From positions 2,005,501-2,069,500 of the forward strand of contig NZ_CP121668.1 of assembly GCF_029714425.1 (NCBI RefSeq): a stretch of 64,000 nt of DNA, read 5' to 3'. The notes below the pieces were generated by a model. It saw nothing but the letters and a program-made list of their open reading frames with translations, was not told where the DNA came from and did not search any database. Made by a program: the position numbers and the translations under genes. Source of the DNA: Bradyrhizobium sp. CB2312 (GTDB taxonomy: Bacteria; Pseudomonadota; Alphaproteobacteria; Rhizobiales; Xanthobacteraceae). Positions 24,145 to 33,116 of the stretch are shown in pieces; the first letter of the stretch is position 1; every line of letters begins with the position of its first letter.

Positions 24145-25659
24145 TCAGAGCGAAGCCGCGCTCGCTGCCTGCTCTGCCGGCAGCTCGTCTGCATTGGGAT
24201 CGCCCGGCGCGGTCGCCCAGGCCAGCTCCACCAGCGTCACGATCCTGCGCCCGCCGCCGTCGAGCTGGACGACGATCAGGCCCTGCTCCTCCATATAGCC
24301 CAGCAACCGCTGGGCGCGGCGCAGCGAATGCGAGCCGTAGGCGCGGGCGATCGCGGCATCGCCGGGGCAGGGCCAGCCTTCCTTTGCGGCGCGCGCGATC
24401 ATCATGAACACGCCCTGCATGTCGTCGGGCAGGATCGAGGCGCGCAGCGACACCTCCTGCCAGGCGTCGTCCTCGGCGAGATCAGTGCCGAGCCCGGCGC
24501 GTGCATGCGTCAGCATGCGGCGGAATTCGTTGAGGTCGGGCACCGCCGAGCCGAGGCCCTCGATGCGGCAGCGGACCACGAACTCCTGGTAGAGCACGCC
24601 GATGGCGCGGAAGCCGGCATCGGGCTCGGCCAGCACGGCACGAAGCGTACGATCGACGCGCTCGCGCCGCTCGGCGAGCTCCTCGGCGCTGACGGACACC
24701 TCGACCACCTCAGGCCGGACCTCCGGCGTCGCCGCAGCCTTCGCCGCGCGGAGCTGCTCCAGCAAATCAGGCGCCGGCCGGCGCTGCGGCCGGCTGGCAT
24801 CGGGCGGCGGCGCCGCCAGAATCACGGCGCGCGCATCCTCCAGCGTCGCTTCGGGCAGCGGCATCAGCCGCGGCGTGGAATTGCGCGGGCTGGTGTCGGT
24901 CGCGCCGATGTTGAGGCGCAAGGGACGGCGCGACAGCGCAGGCCCCAGCGCCATGAACTGTCCGCGCTCGAGATCGCGAAATGATTCGGCCTGCCGTCGC
25001 TCCATGCCGAGCAGATCGGCGGCCCGCGCCATGTCGATGTCGAGGAAGGTGCGGCCCATCAGGAAGTTCGAGGCTTCCGCTGCGACGTTCTTGGCGAGCT
25101 TGGCCAGACGCTGCGTCGCGATGATGCCGGCAAGCCCGCGCTTGCGGCCGCGGCACATCAGATTGGTCATGGCGCCCAGCGACAGCTTTCGCGCCTCGTC
25201 CGAGACTTCGCCGGCGACGGCAGGCGCGAACAGCTGCGCCTCGTCCACGACGACGAGCATCGGGTACCAATGGTCGCGGTCGACGTCGAACAGCCCGCCG
25301 AGGAACGCTGCGGCACGCCGCATCTGGTTCTCGGCATCGAGCCCTTCGAGATTGAGAACGGTCGAAACCCGATGCAGCCGTGCGCGTTCGCCGGCAACCT
25401 GCAAGCCGCGCTCGGTGTGATCCTCGCCGTCGATCACGAGATGGCCGAATCGCTCCGCAAGCGTGACGAAATCGCCCTCAGGATCGATGATGGCCTGCTG
25501 CACCCACGGCGCACTCTGCTCCAGGAGGCGCCGCAGCAGATGCGATTTGCCGGAGCCCGAATTGCCCTGCACCAGGAGACGGGTCGCCAGCAATTCCTCG
25601 AGGTCCATGGCGGCCGCGGCGCCTGCCGTGGTCTGCCCCATCTCGATCGCAACCGTCAT
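24145..25659 (-). CDS. HerA-like ATP-binding protein (DUF87)
   Basis: P-loop ATPase of the HerA/DUF87 type, about 504 residues from the ATG at 25659; a TTG at 25704 would add 15 residues. Numbered from the TTG, Walker A GNSGSGKS is at 47-54 and Walker B MLVVVDEAQLF has Asp154 and Glu155. The segment LMCRGRKRGLAGIIATQRLAKL is typical of HerA-like ATPases. The C-terminal 200 residues include a probable winged helix (RRAQRLLGYMEEQGLIVVQL). No NurA partner is seen. It is convergent with the nickel permease (10 bases apart). Confidence 0.82.
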   Translation of the reverse strand: MTVAIEMGQTTAGAAAAMDLEELLATRLLVQGNSGSGKSHLLRRLLEQSAPWVQQAIIDPEGDFVTLAERFGHLVIDGEDHTERGLQVAGERARLHRVSTVLNLEGLDAENQMRRAAAFLGGLFDVDRDHWYPMLVVVDEAQLFAPAVAGEVSDEARKLSLGAMTNLMCRGRKRGLAGIIATQRLAKLAKNVAAEASNFLMGRTFLDIDMARAADLLGMERRQAESFRDLERGQFMALGPALSRRPLRLNIGATDTSPRNSTPRLMPLPEATLEDARAVILAAPPPDASRPQRRPAPDLLEQLRAAKAAATPEVRPEVVEVSVSAEELAERRERVDRTLRAVLAEPDAGFRAIGVLYQEFVVRCRIEGLGSAVPDLNEFRRMLTHARAGLGTDLAEDDAWQEVSLRASILPDDMQGVFMMIARAAKEGWPCPGDAAIARAYGSHSLRRAQRLLGYMEEQGLIVVQLDGGGRRIVTLVELAWATAPGDPNADELPAEQAASAASL

Positions 25660-25764
25660 GCCCCGACTCAAGTCCCCATCATCTGCGGACAGGGGCTTTA
25701 TCAATCCGGCCCGGGCGCGTCGAGCGCTACGCTGCGAATCAGGCCGTGTTGCCCACGGCGGAGT

Positions 25765-26428
25765 TCAGGCGCGATTCGACAACCGTAGAAGTGCGGGCCG
25801 ATAGGGCGCCTGCGGATCGTCGTCCTCATTCTCGGGAATCGCGCAGGAGCCGAATTCCTGCTTGATCCGCTCGATCTCGGCGATGCGTTCGTGCAGCCGC
25901 TGCAAATGTTCGGGCGATTTTGCCCTCCAATAGCGGAATGTGTCCTGCGTCAGCGGCAGGAACGCGGTGCCGAACAGCGTCGGTTCCGGAACGACGGTAC
26001 GCCCGAGCAGCATGAACCGGTCGGGGCCGGACACGATCAGGGTCGCATAGCCACGATTGCCGATTCGCCTGATGCCGTTCAGCGACCATTCGGCGAGCTT
26101 GCTGAAGTAAGGCTCTTCCCGCCAGCGATCGGGACAATGGTCGTCGACGGTGACGTTGACCGCGTCCTGGCTGAAATGGACGATGAGCCCGGCCTTCGCG
26201 GGGAACCACTCCTCGTCGAGATGGCCCTGGAGCCAGGCACAGACGAACGAGCGGCACATCTGCGGACGGCGGTCGTAGATGGTGCATCCCGTGCCGGTCT
26301 GCCAATGCTTGCAGAGCTGGTTCACCGGCTTGTCGACCGCGGCCACCTCGAGGATATCGCAACAGGCATTGCAGGACCCGCATTGCCGGGCGGGACGCGC
26401 CGTTTTCGGCAGGCCGGTCGCGCGAAAC
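25765..26428 (-). CDS. YkgJ-family cysteine-cluster protein, C-terminal part of a frameshifted gene
   Basis: Zinc- or iron-sulfur-binding-type protein with the YkgJ cysteine pattern: CGSCNACCDILEV, then CKHW, GCTIYDRRPQMCRSF and CAW. The frame stays open upstream to 26676 but loses sense above about 26428. The natural N-terminus appears to be the winged-helix segment in another frame at 26322-26582. One or two bases are gained or lost near 26415-26428. Function of the family is unknown. Confidence 0.7.
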
Positions 26429-26582
26429 CCTGGCCGTCGCGGACCAGCAGCTTCTGCTTCTCCAGCGCGTTCAACGCACGTTCGATCTTGAGGCGGGACA
26501 GTCCGGTGGCGTCGATCACGCCCTTCAGCGTCGTTGCGCCCGCCTCGACCGCGCGAGCGACGCTCAGCATTGCCTGATCCAT
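26322..26582 (-). CDS. Winged-helix N-terminal segment of the frameshifted YkgJ-type gene
   Basis: From the ATG at 26582 the first 55 residues form a helix-turn-helix-like domain (TTLKGVIDATGLSRLKIER, then LNALEKQKLLVRDG). After GQGF the frame turns into arginine-rich nonsense to 26322, while the meaningful cysteine-cluster sequence continues in another frame. Joined, they would give one protein of about 270 residues. No clear ribosome-binding site is visible before 26582. Confidence 0.5.
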   Translation of the reverse strand: MDQAMLSVARAVEAGATTLKGVIDATGLSRLKIERALNALEKQKLLVRDGQGFARPACRKRRVPPGNAGPAMPVAISSRWPRSTSR

Positions 26583-27091
26583 TTTTATTTATCTTGTTGG
26601 TTTGCGTCCGCTCCCGGACGCCGGCACTGCATAATGGCTGAGGCGAAAACCTATCTTTCTCCTTTTTGCGGGACAATAAGCGGGGGCTGACCTGCGCGCA
26701 TGCGGCGCCTGCGCAAATGCAGGATCGCGAACGCAGTTCGCCGATCGCTTCAAGCGTCCGCGACGGGGAGCTTCGCTCGCGCTTGACGGATTTGCAGGCA
26801 AAACGGCGTCATTTCACCGCCGTGCAGTCCAAACGGACGATGAGCAGCCCGCGTTCTCTCACGCAGCTGTGATATGCGCGATGCGTGTGCTCGCGCGCGG
26901 AGAGGCGACACGTTTGCGTGATTGTGCGGTGATGATGAGGCGCCGCGTGGCGCGTTGCTCGTGCATCTCACCGGGAACTGGCCGGGATGCGAGGGCGATC
27001 GAACGTGGCCCGGATGGAGCGCAGCGCGATCCGGGCAACGGAGCGCGCTGCGTCAAGGTCGACGATATCCGACAGGAACGGAAGCGGCGCG
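26583..27091. other. Intergenic region
   Basis: No supported gene. It contains a short palindromic element at 27009-27035 and otherwise GC-rich sequence without clear signals. Confidence 0.4.
27009..27035. repeat. Short palindromic repeat, CCCGGAT type
   Basis: CCCGGAT at 27009-27015 and its complement ATCCGGG at 27029-27035 flank GGAGCGCAGCGCG. The same motif, in variant form, occurs in the larger element at 32883-33005. It is a common rhizobial intergenic palindrome. Confidence 0.6.
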
Positions 27092-28156
27092 CTACTGCGC
27101 GCCGGACCCGCCCTGCACGATCTTCTCGTTCAGCTTCTGGTCCACGGTGTCGACCGTGCGGTCGATCTCGGCGTTGGGCACGCCGAGCTGATGCGAGATC
27201 AGCTTCACCAGGAGATCGACGCGCTCGATGAAGGGCGCGCCGCTCGCGACCGCGCGCGCGGCCGACGAGGGCTTGAGCAGGCTCTCGGCGGCCTTGGCGT
27301 ATTTCGCGAACGGCACCTGGTCCTGCGGATCGGCGCCGAGCTTGCGGGCGATCGCATCGACATGGTCGTAGATCGTCTGCGAGCGCTGGAGGTCGCCGTG
27401 CACGGCGTCGCGGATCGACTGCGGCTCGTGCGGCGTGATGCAGCGGTAGTTGCCGGTCAGCAGCATCGACCATTTCGCCAGCGGCACGAACAGGGAGTCG
27501 AACACTTTCAGCTTCACCGGCACGTCGTGGCCGTCGAGCGTCACCGCGTCGATGTCGGCCTCTAGCTCGCGCAGCACCTTGTTGTGCTTCTCGTCGGCGA
27601 ACGCCGATGCCTTGAAATTCGTGGGCAGGCCGACATGAAGCACGTTGGCGGCTTCCTCGGGCGGGCGGAACGCCTGCGGATCGGGCGAGCACAGGGTCAC
27701 CAGGCCCGGCTCGAAGCGCTCCCACACCTGCGCATTGGTGTAGGCCTCCTCGAGATCCATGTCCGCGAGCGCCGGAATCCGCTTCAGATAGGGTAGCGGC
27801 GGCATGTTCATGATCGACAGGCACGGCAGCTTCGCCGCGGCGATCTTGACCATGAGAACGCGGACCGTGTGGTTGGTGTATTGCGGTTCCTGCATCGCAA
27901 GGCCGACCATGTCATAGCGCGAGAGGTCGACATTCTGCGGCGTTATCGCGTCGAGCTTGCCGGGCAGGTCGCGCGAAAAGATCGCCCGGTGCACGGCTTC
28001 GTCGCGCAGCTTGATGCGTACCTCGGTACCATCGCGGTTGATCAGCTCAGCGGTTTTGGCGCGGCAGACCAGGGTGACGTTGTGCCCGGCCATCAGCAGC
28101 TTCGTGCCCAGCAGCGAGCCGTAAGAAGCCCCGAGAATCAATATGTTGCGCGCCAT
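27092..28156 (-). CDS. Ketopantoate reductase (ApbA/PanE)-like protein
   Basis: 354 residues with an N-terminal Rossmann fold (NILILGASYGSLLGTKLL) and a C-terminal helical domain, as in the ApbA/PanE (2-dehydropantoate 2-reductase) family. The ATG at 28156 has GAGGGGACGG just upstream; a longer open frame to 29035 is without support. The glycine motif is GASYGS rather than the usual GAGAIG, so NADPH binding is likely but the substrate may differ from ketopantoate. It stands alone with no pantothenate genes nearby. Confidence 0.8.
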   Translation of the reverse strand: MARNILILGASYGSLLGTKLLMAGHNVTLVCRAKTAELINRDGTEVRIKLRDEAVHRAIFSRDLPGKLDAITPQNVDLSRYDMVGLAMQEPQYTNHTVRVLMVKIAAAKLPCLSIMNMPPLPYLKRIPALADMDLEEAYTNAQVWERFEPGLVTLCSPDPQAFRPPEEAANVLHVGLPTNFKASAFADEKHNKVLRELEADIDAVTLDGHDVPVKLKVFDSLFVPLAKWSMLLTGNYRCITPHEPQSIRDAVHGDLQRSQTIYDHVDAIARKLGADPQDQVPFAKYAKAAESLLKPSSAARAVASGAPFIERVDLLVKLISHQLGVPNAEIDRTVDTVDQKLNEKIVQGGSGAQ

Positions 28157-28906
28157 ATTCCGTCCCCTCGACAATGTGCGTGATTTTTGAGCCCCGGCCG
28201 TCGTCCGCGGGCGAGTTGCCGGCATGTAAGGCGAACTACGTGGGGATGGCAACTGGGATAATGCATACAAGGCGTTAGAGGATGTTCCATCGTCCGGATG
28301 GCGTGCGGTTTCCCAATCGGGCTGAGCGGGCTCGCCGGTCGCGCCCCAAAGGACAATTCCCGGCCAGCCGCCACCAACATATTCTGTCCTACCGAAATTC
28401 CGTTTAACGGATGTTTTGCATGTCCCCGAGCCGGCTATGCACGCTAGAATACATATCGTCTCACGATATATAAAGTGAGACCCGTCAATGGGTTCCCGTC
28501 CCTCTCTGTCGATAGTCGTGTTGACGAAATGGCAACCAGCCGCATCTTTCGCCATCTCGTGATTGGCGGCGCGACGGATTGAGGCCGTAAAAATTCCGCG
28601 CTCAAGGCTGATACGAGATGCCGCATCGTCACACGGGGCTGTTTTGATCATTGATGACACAAATGTTAAAACGCGGGGATCGCGAACATGGCAGAGTGGG
28701 GAACCTCGGTCGCACGGCGCGGGGAACTGACCACTGGGTTGATCCAGCCTAAATCTTTGAATGAGGCCTGCTCGTTGCGATCGGCAGACGCCAGATCGAC
28801 GGACATGGTCAGGCGCGTCGCGACGGAATCGAGCGGGCGCGCAGCGCGCCATGCTGGAAGTGAAGCCGGCAAGTCTAGCAACCGCTGACGCTGCTGTTCG
28901 GAGATC
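28157..28906. other. Intergenic region of about 750 bases
   Basis: No convincing gene on either strand; a 66-codon frame at 28688-28888 lacks a ribosome-binding site and family. A 7-base perfect inverted repeat (GTCTCAC 28458-28464, GTGAGAC 28475-28481) around an AT-rich centre could be an operator. The stretch is less GC-rich than its neighbours, as promoter-bearing DNA often is. Confidence 0.4.
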
Positions 28907-29992
28907 ATGATGGACGGTGGTTATTGGCCTCATGGTTCTTGTGACGGCGCCGGTGGAAACTTGGTACGTTTGCGCAGACGCGCGTCCGAATTCTTCGAGA
29001 GCCTGCCCGTTGCAGAACTGGCGAGCGAGGCACACAGGCAGCTGTGGATTTCGGACTGGGCTAGGGTCGCAGAAGACTATCGGACCTTGTCCGAATTCGC
29101 GCGCGCGGGCGGTTCCAGTCGAATCGCGCGCGAAGCGTGGATGTGCTCGCAGACCGCGATCGAAGTCGCGCGAACCTTGTCTTGTCGGGAAGACATCGCG
29201 GACGCCGCCCTAGCAGACAAGGTCGCGACCGGCCTGAAAAGCTTCGAGGATGACGCTGGTCTTGCGATCGATCGAGTCGAGATCGATTGCTTTGGTCAGG
29301 AGGTGCTTGCCGGCTTCTTTGTCCAGGGCGGGCGTCGGGGGCCCTGCGCACCCGCGGTCATCTGCGTCAGTGACGAAGACATTACCCGCAGCTCGATGAT
29401 GCGCCGGCTGCCGGCAGCCTTGCGTCGCCGCAACATGTCGCTGCTGCTGATCGACGCCTGCAATTCGTCCCATCATCGTTCTTTCAAGCCGGAGCACATG
29501 CTGCAATGCTGCCTGGACTATCTGGAGGCTCGTCCGGATGTCGATCGGCAGCGGATCGCAATCTATGGCGAAGGAGCCGCCGCCCCGCATGCATCCCGTC
29601 TTGCGCTTTGGGATCGCAGAATCGCTGCCGCCGTCTGCGACGGTGGCCTTCTGACGCAGGTCATGCGCCGAGCACCATTTCGCTGGATGACCGGACTGAA
29701 GCAGAGCGACCAGGACGGGAGTTCGACAGGCTCGATGCTGCCGTCGCATCGACTATCTTGCCCGCTTCTGGTGGTTGTCGGCAGTCGCTCGATGGTGCGC
29801 GAACGCGAGGCTCGCGAACTTCAAACGCTCTATCGGCAGGCCGGAGCCGATTGCTCGATCGTGGTGCCGAACCGCATCCCTCATCCGCTGGGCGAGGTCG
29901 AGAATTTCATCGCCGTGGACGACTTCATTTTCGAATGGCTCGACAGCAAGCTTGGAGCTGGCCGTCAGCTGGATCGCGTCACTGATCTCTAG
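28907..29992 (+). CDS. FrsA/dihydropseudooxynicotine-hydrolase-like alpha/beta hydrolase, probably inactive
   Basis: 361 residues. Residues 120-350 follow the alpha/beta-hydrolase layout of the 2,6-dihydropseudooxynicotine hydrolase/FrsA group, including RPDVDRQRIAIYGEG and the terminal FIFEWLDSKLG helix. The nucleophile elbow, normally GxSxGG, reads GEGAAA, so Gly223 replaces the serine. The usual acid position after the next strand is Ser295 (VVVGSRSM). The catalytic machinery therefore looks lost and the protein may be a binding pseudoenzyme. The ATG at 28907 has GGAG upstream. It is convergent with a MarR gene. Confidence 0.7.
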   Translation: MMDGGYWPHGSCDGAGGNLVRLRRRASEFFESLPVAELASEAHRQLWISDWARVAEDYRTLSEFARAGGSSRIAREAWMCSQTAIEVARTLSCREDIADAALADKVATGLKSFEDDAGLAIDRVEIDCFGQEVLAGFFVQGGRRGPCAPAVICVSDEDITRSSMMRRLPAALRRRNMSLLLIDACNSSHHRSFKPEHMLQCCLDYLEARPDVDRQRIAIYGEGAAAPHASRLALWDRRIAAAVCDGGLLTQVMRRAPFRWMTGLKQSDQDGSSTGSMLPSHRLSCPLLVVVGSRSMVREREARELQTLYRQAGADCSIVVPNRIPHPLGEVENFIAVDDFIFEWLDSKLGAGRQLDRVTDL

Positions 29993-30095
29993 AGCTTCGG
30001 TTCTGATTAAATCAGGACCGAAGCTTCTGGATTCTTGTTTTGACGCGCTTTCGTCACGCGAACCGGCGTCCACTTCGCTCGAAAACGCTCCAGCC
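29993..30095 (+). repeat. Dispersed repeat of about 100 bp, copy 1
   Basis: A hairpin with 15-base arms (29994-30008, 30010-30024; one mismatch) is followed by CTTGTTTTGACGCG and TCACGCGAACCGGCG. The same sequence occurs in reverse orientation at 35338-35436. It is an intergenic family that I recognise from Bradyrhizobium. It starts right at the hydrolase stop codon, so its hairpin may act as that gene's terminator. Confidence 0.7.
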
Positions 30096-30185
30096 GGATC
30101 AGAGAGGATCGCGTGCAGGCGCGCTCCGGCGCGGCGTGACGACGATCAGCGATGGCCCGGCGGTCCTGCGCCCGACGTCGGCGGA

Positions 30186-30665
30186 TCACGAAGCGTCGAT
30201 GGCCAGCAATCGCGCAGCAAGCCGCGCATTCTTGGCGAGCTTGGCCAGCGCAGCATTCAAATCGGCCAAGGTCTCCTCATCGAGCTCATTGAACATGGTC
30301 GAATTCAAGGCGAGCCTTCTCTTGGAGAGCTTGCCGATTTCCGTCGTCGCCTTCTCTGTCAGCGACATCAGGACGAAACGGGCGTCGTCGGCTGCCGGTC
30401 GCCGCGACAGGAATCCGCCCTTCTCGAGGCTCTTGGTCTGGTTGGTCACGAAGGCCGGATGGATCCGCAGCTTGTTCGCGATGTCGATTCCCGCGACGCC
30501 GCGCCCCCCATCGAGTTCGGTGATGGCCATCAAGATGAGCCACTGCGGCTCGGTAATGCCTAGCAGGGTGGCCCAGCTGGCGTGGATGTCCTCGAGCTGA
30601 GAGTGGATTTCGACGACATTCCAAATGAAGTCCGTAATGGCTCTGTCGAGCCTCTTCTCAATCAT
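30186..30665 (-). CDS. MarR-family transcriptional regulator
   Basis: About 159 residues from the ATG at 30665; the frame extends to an ATG at 30755, but that start has no ribosome-binding site. The winged-helix core is visible: WLILMAITELDGGRGVAGID, the recognition segment NKLRIHPAFVTNQTKSLE, and the wing GGFLSRRPAADDARFVLMSLT. MarR proteins are dimeric repressors released by small ligands. It is divergent from the porin gene and convergent with the pseudo-hydrolase; which gene it controls is unknown. Confidence 0.85.
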   Translation of the reverse strand: MIEKRLDRAITDFIWNVVEIHSQLEDIHASWATLLGITEPQWLILMAITELDGGRGVAGIDIANKLRIHPAFVTNQTKSLEKGGFLSRRPAADDARFVLMSLTEKATTEIGKLSKRRLALNSTMFNELDEETLADLNAALAKLAKNARLAARLLAIDAS

Positions 30666-30907
30666 GTGGTCCCGGGATCGCTCAGGCAGAAGGAAATCAG
30701 ACAGGTCAGCAAAGTAGATCTTTGTACCGGGATATTGGGCACGTGTCCCGTGCATAGCGTGCGGGAGGCGTGGCTGCCTGTCGTGCCGCGAAAACTATTC
30801 GGTCGTTCAGCACTTGCAGAAAACAATTAATTGAGTTACACGTTGTCCCACTCAAAGTTTGCTGCTCTTGACCACGTCGACAGCTAGCAATGTGAGACCT
30901 CCAAGAA

Positions 30908-30942
30908 AGCCCTCGGGATGCCCCCTGAGGGCTTTTTCTTTT
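30908..30942 (+). terminator. Strong intrinsic terminator without an upstream gene
   Basis: Ten-pair stem (30908-30917 with 30924-30933, one G-U pair), six-base loop, then a T-rich run to 30942. On the plus strand no gene precedes it, since the MarR gene runs leftward. An A-rich stretch before the stem means it could also stop leftward transcripts. Confidence 0.75.
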
Positions 30943-31029
30943 GTTTTCAGTGATTCCCCGGCCGCAAAACACCCCTGTTGCTTGGCGGCAACATCCTCTT
31001 CCGAACTTGCGCTTCATTCAATCAATGAA

Positions 31030-31058
31030 TTGAGGCCATTGTTTTTATAAACTATACG
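31030..31058 (+). promoter_or_regulatory. Predicted sigma70-type promoter of the porin gene
   Basis: TTGAGG at 31030-31035 and TATACG at 31053-31058 are separated by 17 bases in a locally AT-rich stretch. Transcription would start near 31065, giving a 5' leader of about 135 bases before the porin ATG. Confidence 0.5.
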
Positions 31059-31200
31059 TGAAGCACGACGGAGGGGGGGCACCTCACTGTCGTTTCAGTC
31101 CGGACCTTCAGTGCGGACCTGAATTGAACGGAAATTGATGTGGGTAACGCGGCCTCCAGCGAGGACCCGGCCCCCTGAACCGACATCTGGAGGTTTACTA

Positions 31201-32775
31201 ATGAAGTTGACGAAGACGCTCTTTCTCGGCTCGGCAGCCGGCCTGATGGCCGTCTCCGGCGCGTTCGCAGCCGATCTTCCCGTGAAGGCCAAGGCGGTCG
31301 AATACGTGAGGATCTGCTCCCTGTACGGTGCCGGTTTCTACTACATCCCGGGCACTGACACCTGCATCAAGCTGGGTGGTTATCTGCGCGCTGAAATTGG
31401 TCTGAACACTAACAGCATCTATGACTCGCAGCGCACCTCGCCTGCCAGTGGGCGCAATCGCCTGAGCAACTACTACACCATGCGCGCTCGTGAAGATCTC
31501 AACATCGACACGCGCACCGCAACCGAGTACGGCGTCGTCCGCACCTTCTTCGATGCGACGTTCTCCTGGACCACCGGCGGTTATCAGGGCACGGGTTCTG
31601 GCTTCGGCGGCACCGCCTATACCGGCACGCTGGCCCTCAACAACGCTGGTGCGACCCCGGCTCTGGTCGGTTCGTCGATCAACCCGACTGACGGCGGCAC
31701 CTCGGGCGGTTCGCTCGGCGTGTACTACGCCTTCATCCAGTTCGCCGGCTTCACCATGGGTAAGGCCGTGTCGCAGTTCGACGCGCCCTGGACCAACTAT
31801 CCCGGCAACAACTTCGACGGTCTCGTCGGCGGCTCGGGCACCGTTACGGGTGTCAACCAGTTCACCTACACCGCTGACTTCGGTCAGGGCGTGACGGCGG
31901 CGTTCTCGGCTGAAGACGCAACTGCGTACTATCAGGCCGGCAACCTCAACATTAGCAGCGCTGCTGGTGCTGCTGCTATCGCCGGTTTGACCACTGGTGC
32001 GCTGGGTGCCAACGCCATCGGCGGCTCGCGTTCGCCGAACCTCGTCGGTATGGTGCGTGTCGATCAGGCTTGGGGTCTCTTCCAGGCGTCGGTGGCTGCG
32101 CATGACAACCACGTTGCCTACTACGGCGCGACCGAACCGACTGGCCACCCCGACGACAAGTGGGGTTGGGCGGTTCAGCTCGCTCTGTCGATCAAGAACA
32201 TCCCGACCGGTGCGGGTGACGTGATCAACATTTCGGGCGTCTACACCGACGGTGCCACCCGCTACAACTTCCAGAACCTGGCGGGCGGCTCGTACCTCAT
32301 GTACGGCAGCTCGGGCGTTGCCTACCAGAGCGTCGCCGCGGTTACCGCTCCGGACACCACGTTCATCACGGGCGGCTCCCAGGAAAGCGTCAAGACCTGG
32401 GGCTTCCGTGGCGCTTACACCCACAACTGGGATCCCTACTGGAACACCGCGATCTACGGTGCCTACGCGGCTGCCCAGTTCGGTGGTGGGACTAAGGCAT
32501 TCCTCTGCGGCGTTGGCGGCATCTTCTCGTCGGTTGCGGGCGTGACCTCGTGCAACCCTGACTTCAACATCGGTCAGGTTGGCTTGATCACCCGCTGGAC
32601 CCCGGTCAAGAACCTCACGTTCTCGGGCGACTTCACCTGGACCCACGTCGACCAGAAGTATGCTGGCGTCATTGCCGGCGGTACCAACTTCCCGGTCGCC
32701 AAGCCGGCCGCGACTTACGAGCTGAAGGATCAGGACTCGTTCACCCTGCTGCTCCGCGCTCAGCGCAACTGGTAA
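31201..32775 (+). CDS. Outer-membrane porin (Porin_2 family)
   Basis: 524 residues. Signal peptide 1-23 ends AFA, followed by ADLPVKAKA. The region VRICSLYGAGFYYIPGTDTCIKLGGYLRAE is the hallmark N-terminus of rhizobial porins, with a conserved cysteine pair. The rest is Gly/Thr/Tyr/Asn-rich beta-barrel sequence. TGGAGG precedes the ATG at 31201; upstream in-frame codons to 31135 are not needed. Codon use is strongly biased, as for an abundant protein. It has its own promoter and a strong terminator. It forms general diffusion channels for small solutes in the outer membrane. Confidence 0.92.
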   Translation: MKLTKTLFLGSAAGLMAVSGAFAADLPVKAKAVEYVRICSLYGAGFYYIPGTDTCIKLGGYLRAEIGLNTNSIYDSQRTSPASGRNRLSNYYTMRAREDLNIDTRTATEYGVVRTFFDATFSWTTGGYQGTGSGFGGTAYTGTLALNNAGATPALVGSSINPTDGGTSGGSLGVYYAFIQFAGFTMGKAVSQFDAPWTNYPGNNFDGLVGGSGTVTGVNQFTYTADFGQGVTAAFSAEDATAYYQAGNLNISSAAGAAAIAGLTTGALGANAIGGSRSPNLVGMVRVDQAWGLFQASVAAHDNHVAYYGATEPTGHPDDKWGWAVQLALSIKNIPTGAGDVINISGVYTDGATRYNFQNLAGGSYLMYGSSGVAYQSVAAVTAPDTTFITGGSQESVKTWGFRGAYTHNWDPYWNTAIYGAYAAAQFGGGTKAFLCGVGGIFSSVAGVTSCNPDFNIGQVGLITRWTPVKNLTFSGDFTWTHVDQKYAGVIAGGTNFPVAKPAATYELKDQDSFTLLLRAQRNW

Positions 32776-32801
32776 GTTCGGTCGAAAGCAGTTCGACGAA
32801 G

Positions 32802-32833
32802 CACCCGGCGGGCAACCGCCGGGTGTTTTTTTT
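32802..32833 (+). terminator. Porin terminator
   Basis: Perfect ten-pair stem (CACCCGGCGG, 32802-32811, with 32816-32825), loop GCAA, then eight Ts. It begins 26 bases after the porin stop. Confidence 0.95.
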
Positions 32834-32882
32834 GGGGGGCGCAGTCGGCGATGCAGGCGATTCGTAGCCCCCGACGGAGATT

Positions 32883-33005
32883 CGTAGCCCGGAGGGAGTG
32901 CAGCGTAATCCGGGTTCTTGCCACGAGCGATAGCGGCCCCGGATTGCGCGGAGCCTGTCATCGGGCGCCGCTTCGCGCCGACCCGTTGGCTCCCTCCGGG
33001 CTACG
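32883..33005. repeat. Palindromic intergenic element (REP-like)
   Basis: Outer arms CGTAGCCCGGAGGGA (32883-32897) and its complement (32991-33005) enclose inner complementary CCCGGAT/ATCCGGG-type segments. It belongs to the same motif family as 27009-27035. Confidence 0.65.
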
Positions 33006-33116
33006 GAGCTCGGCATGTGTCGCTCCCCGTCAACCCCATGGCGGAAAATATTCCGCTTTACCGAAATTCGGATTTGTCGTATGTGTCGCCCATCCCGGCT
33101 CATCCTTGAGGGGCGA

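Larger units (their letters stand above)
30666..31200. other. Divergent intergenic region between marR-type gene and porin
   Basis: 535 bases without a protein gene. It holds a strong plus-strand terminator (30908-30942) and a sigma70-like promoter (31030-31058) for the porin. The stretch 30760-30907 before the terminator has no open gene and could encode a small RNA. Confidence 0.5.

Noticed and set aside
28458..28481. Seven-base inverted repeat as a terminator
   Set aside because: The stem is short, the loop AT-rich and no T-run follows; kept only as a possible operator in the intergenic note.
28688..28888. 66-codon plus-strand frame
   Set aside because: No ribosome-binding site or family; ends just before the real start at 28907 and reads as low-complexity basic sequence.
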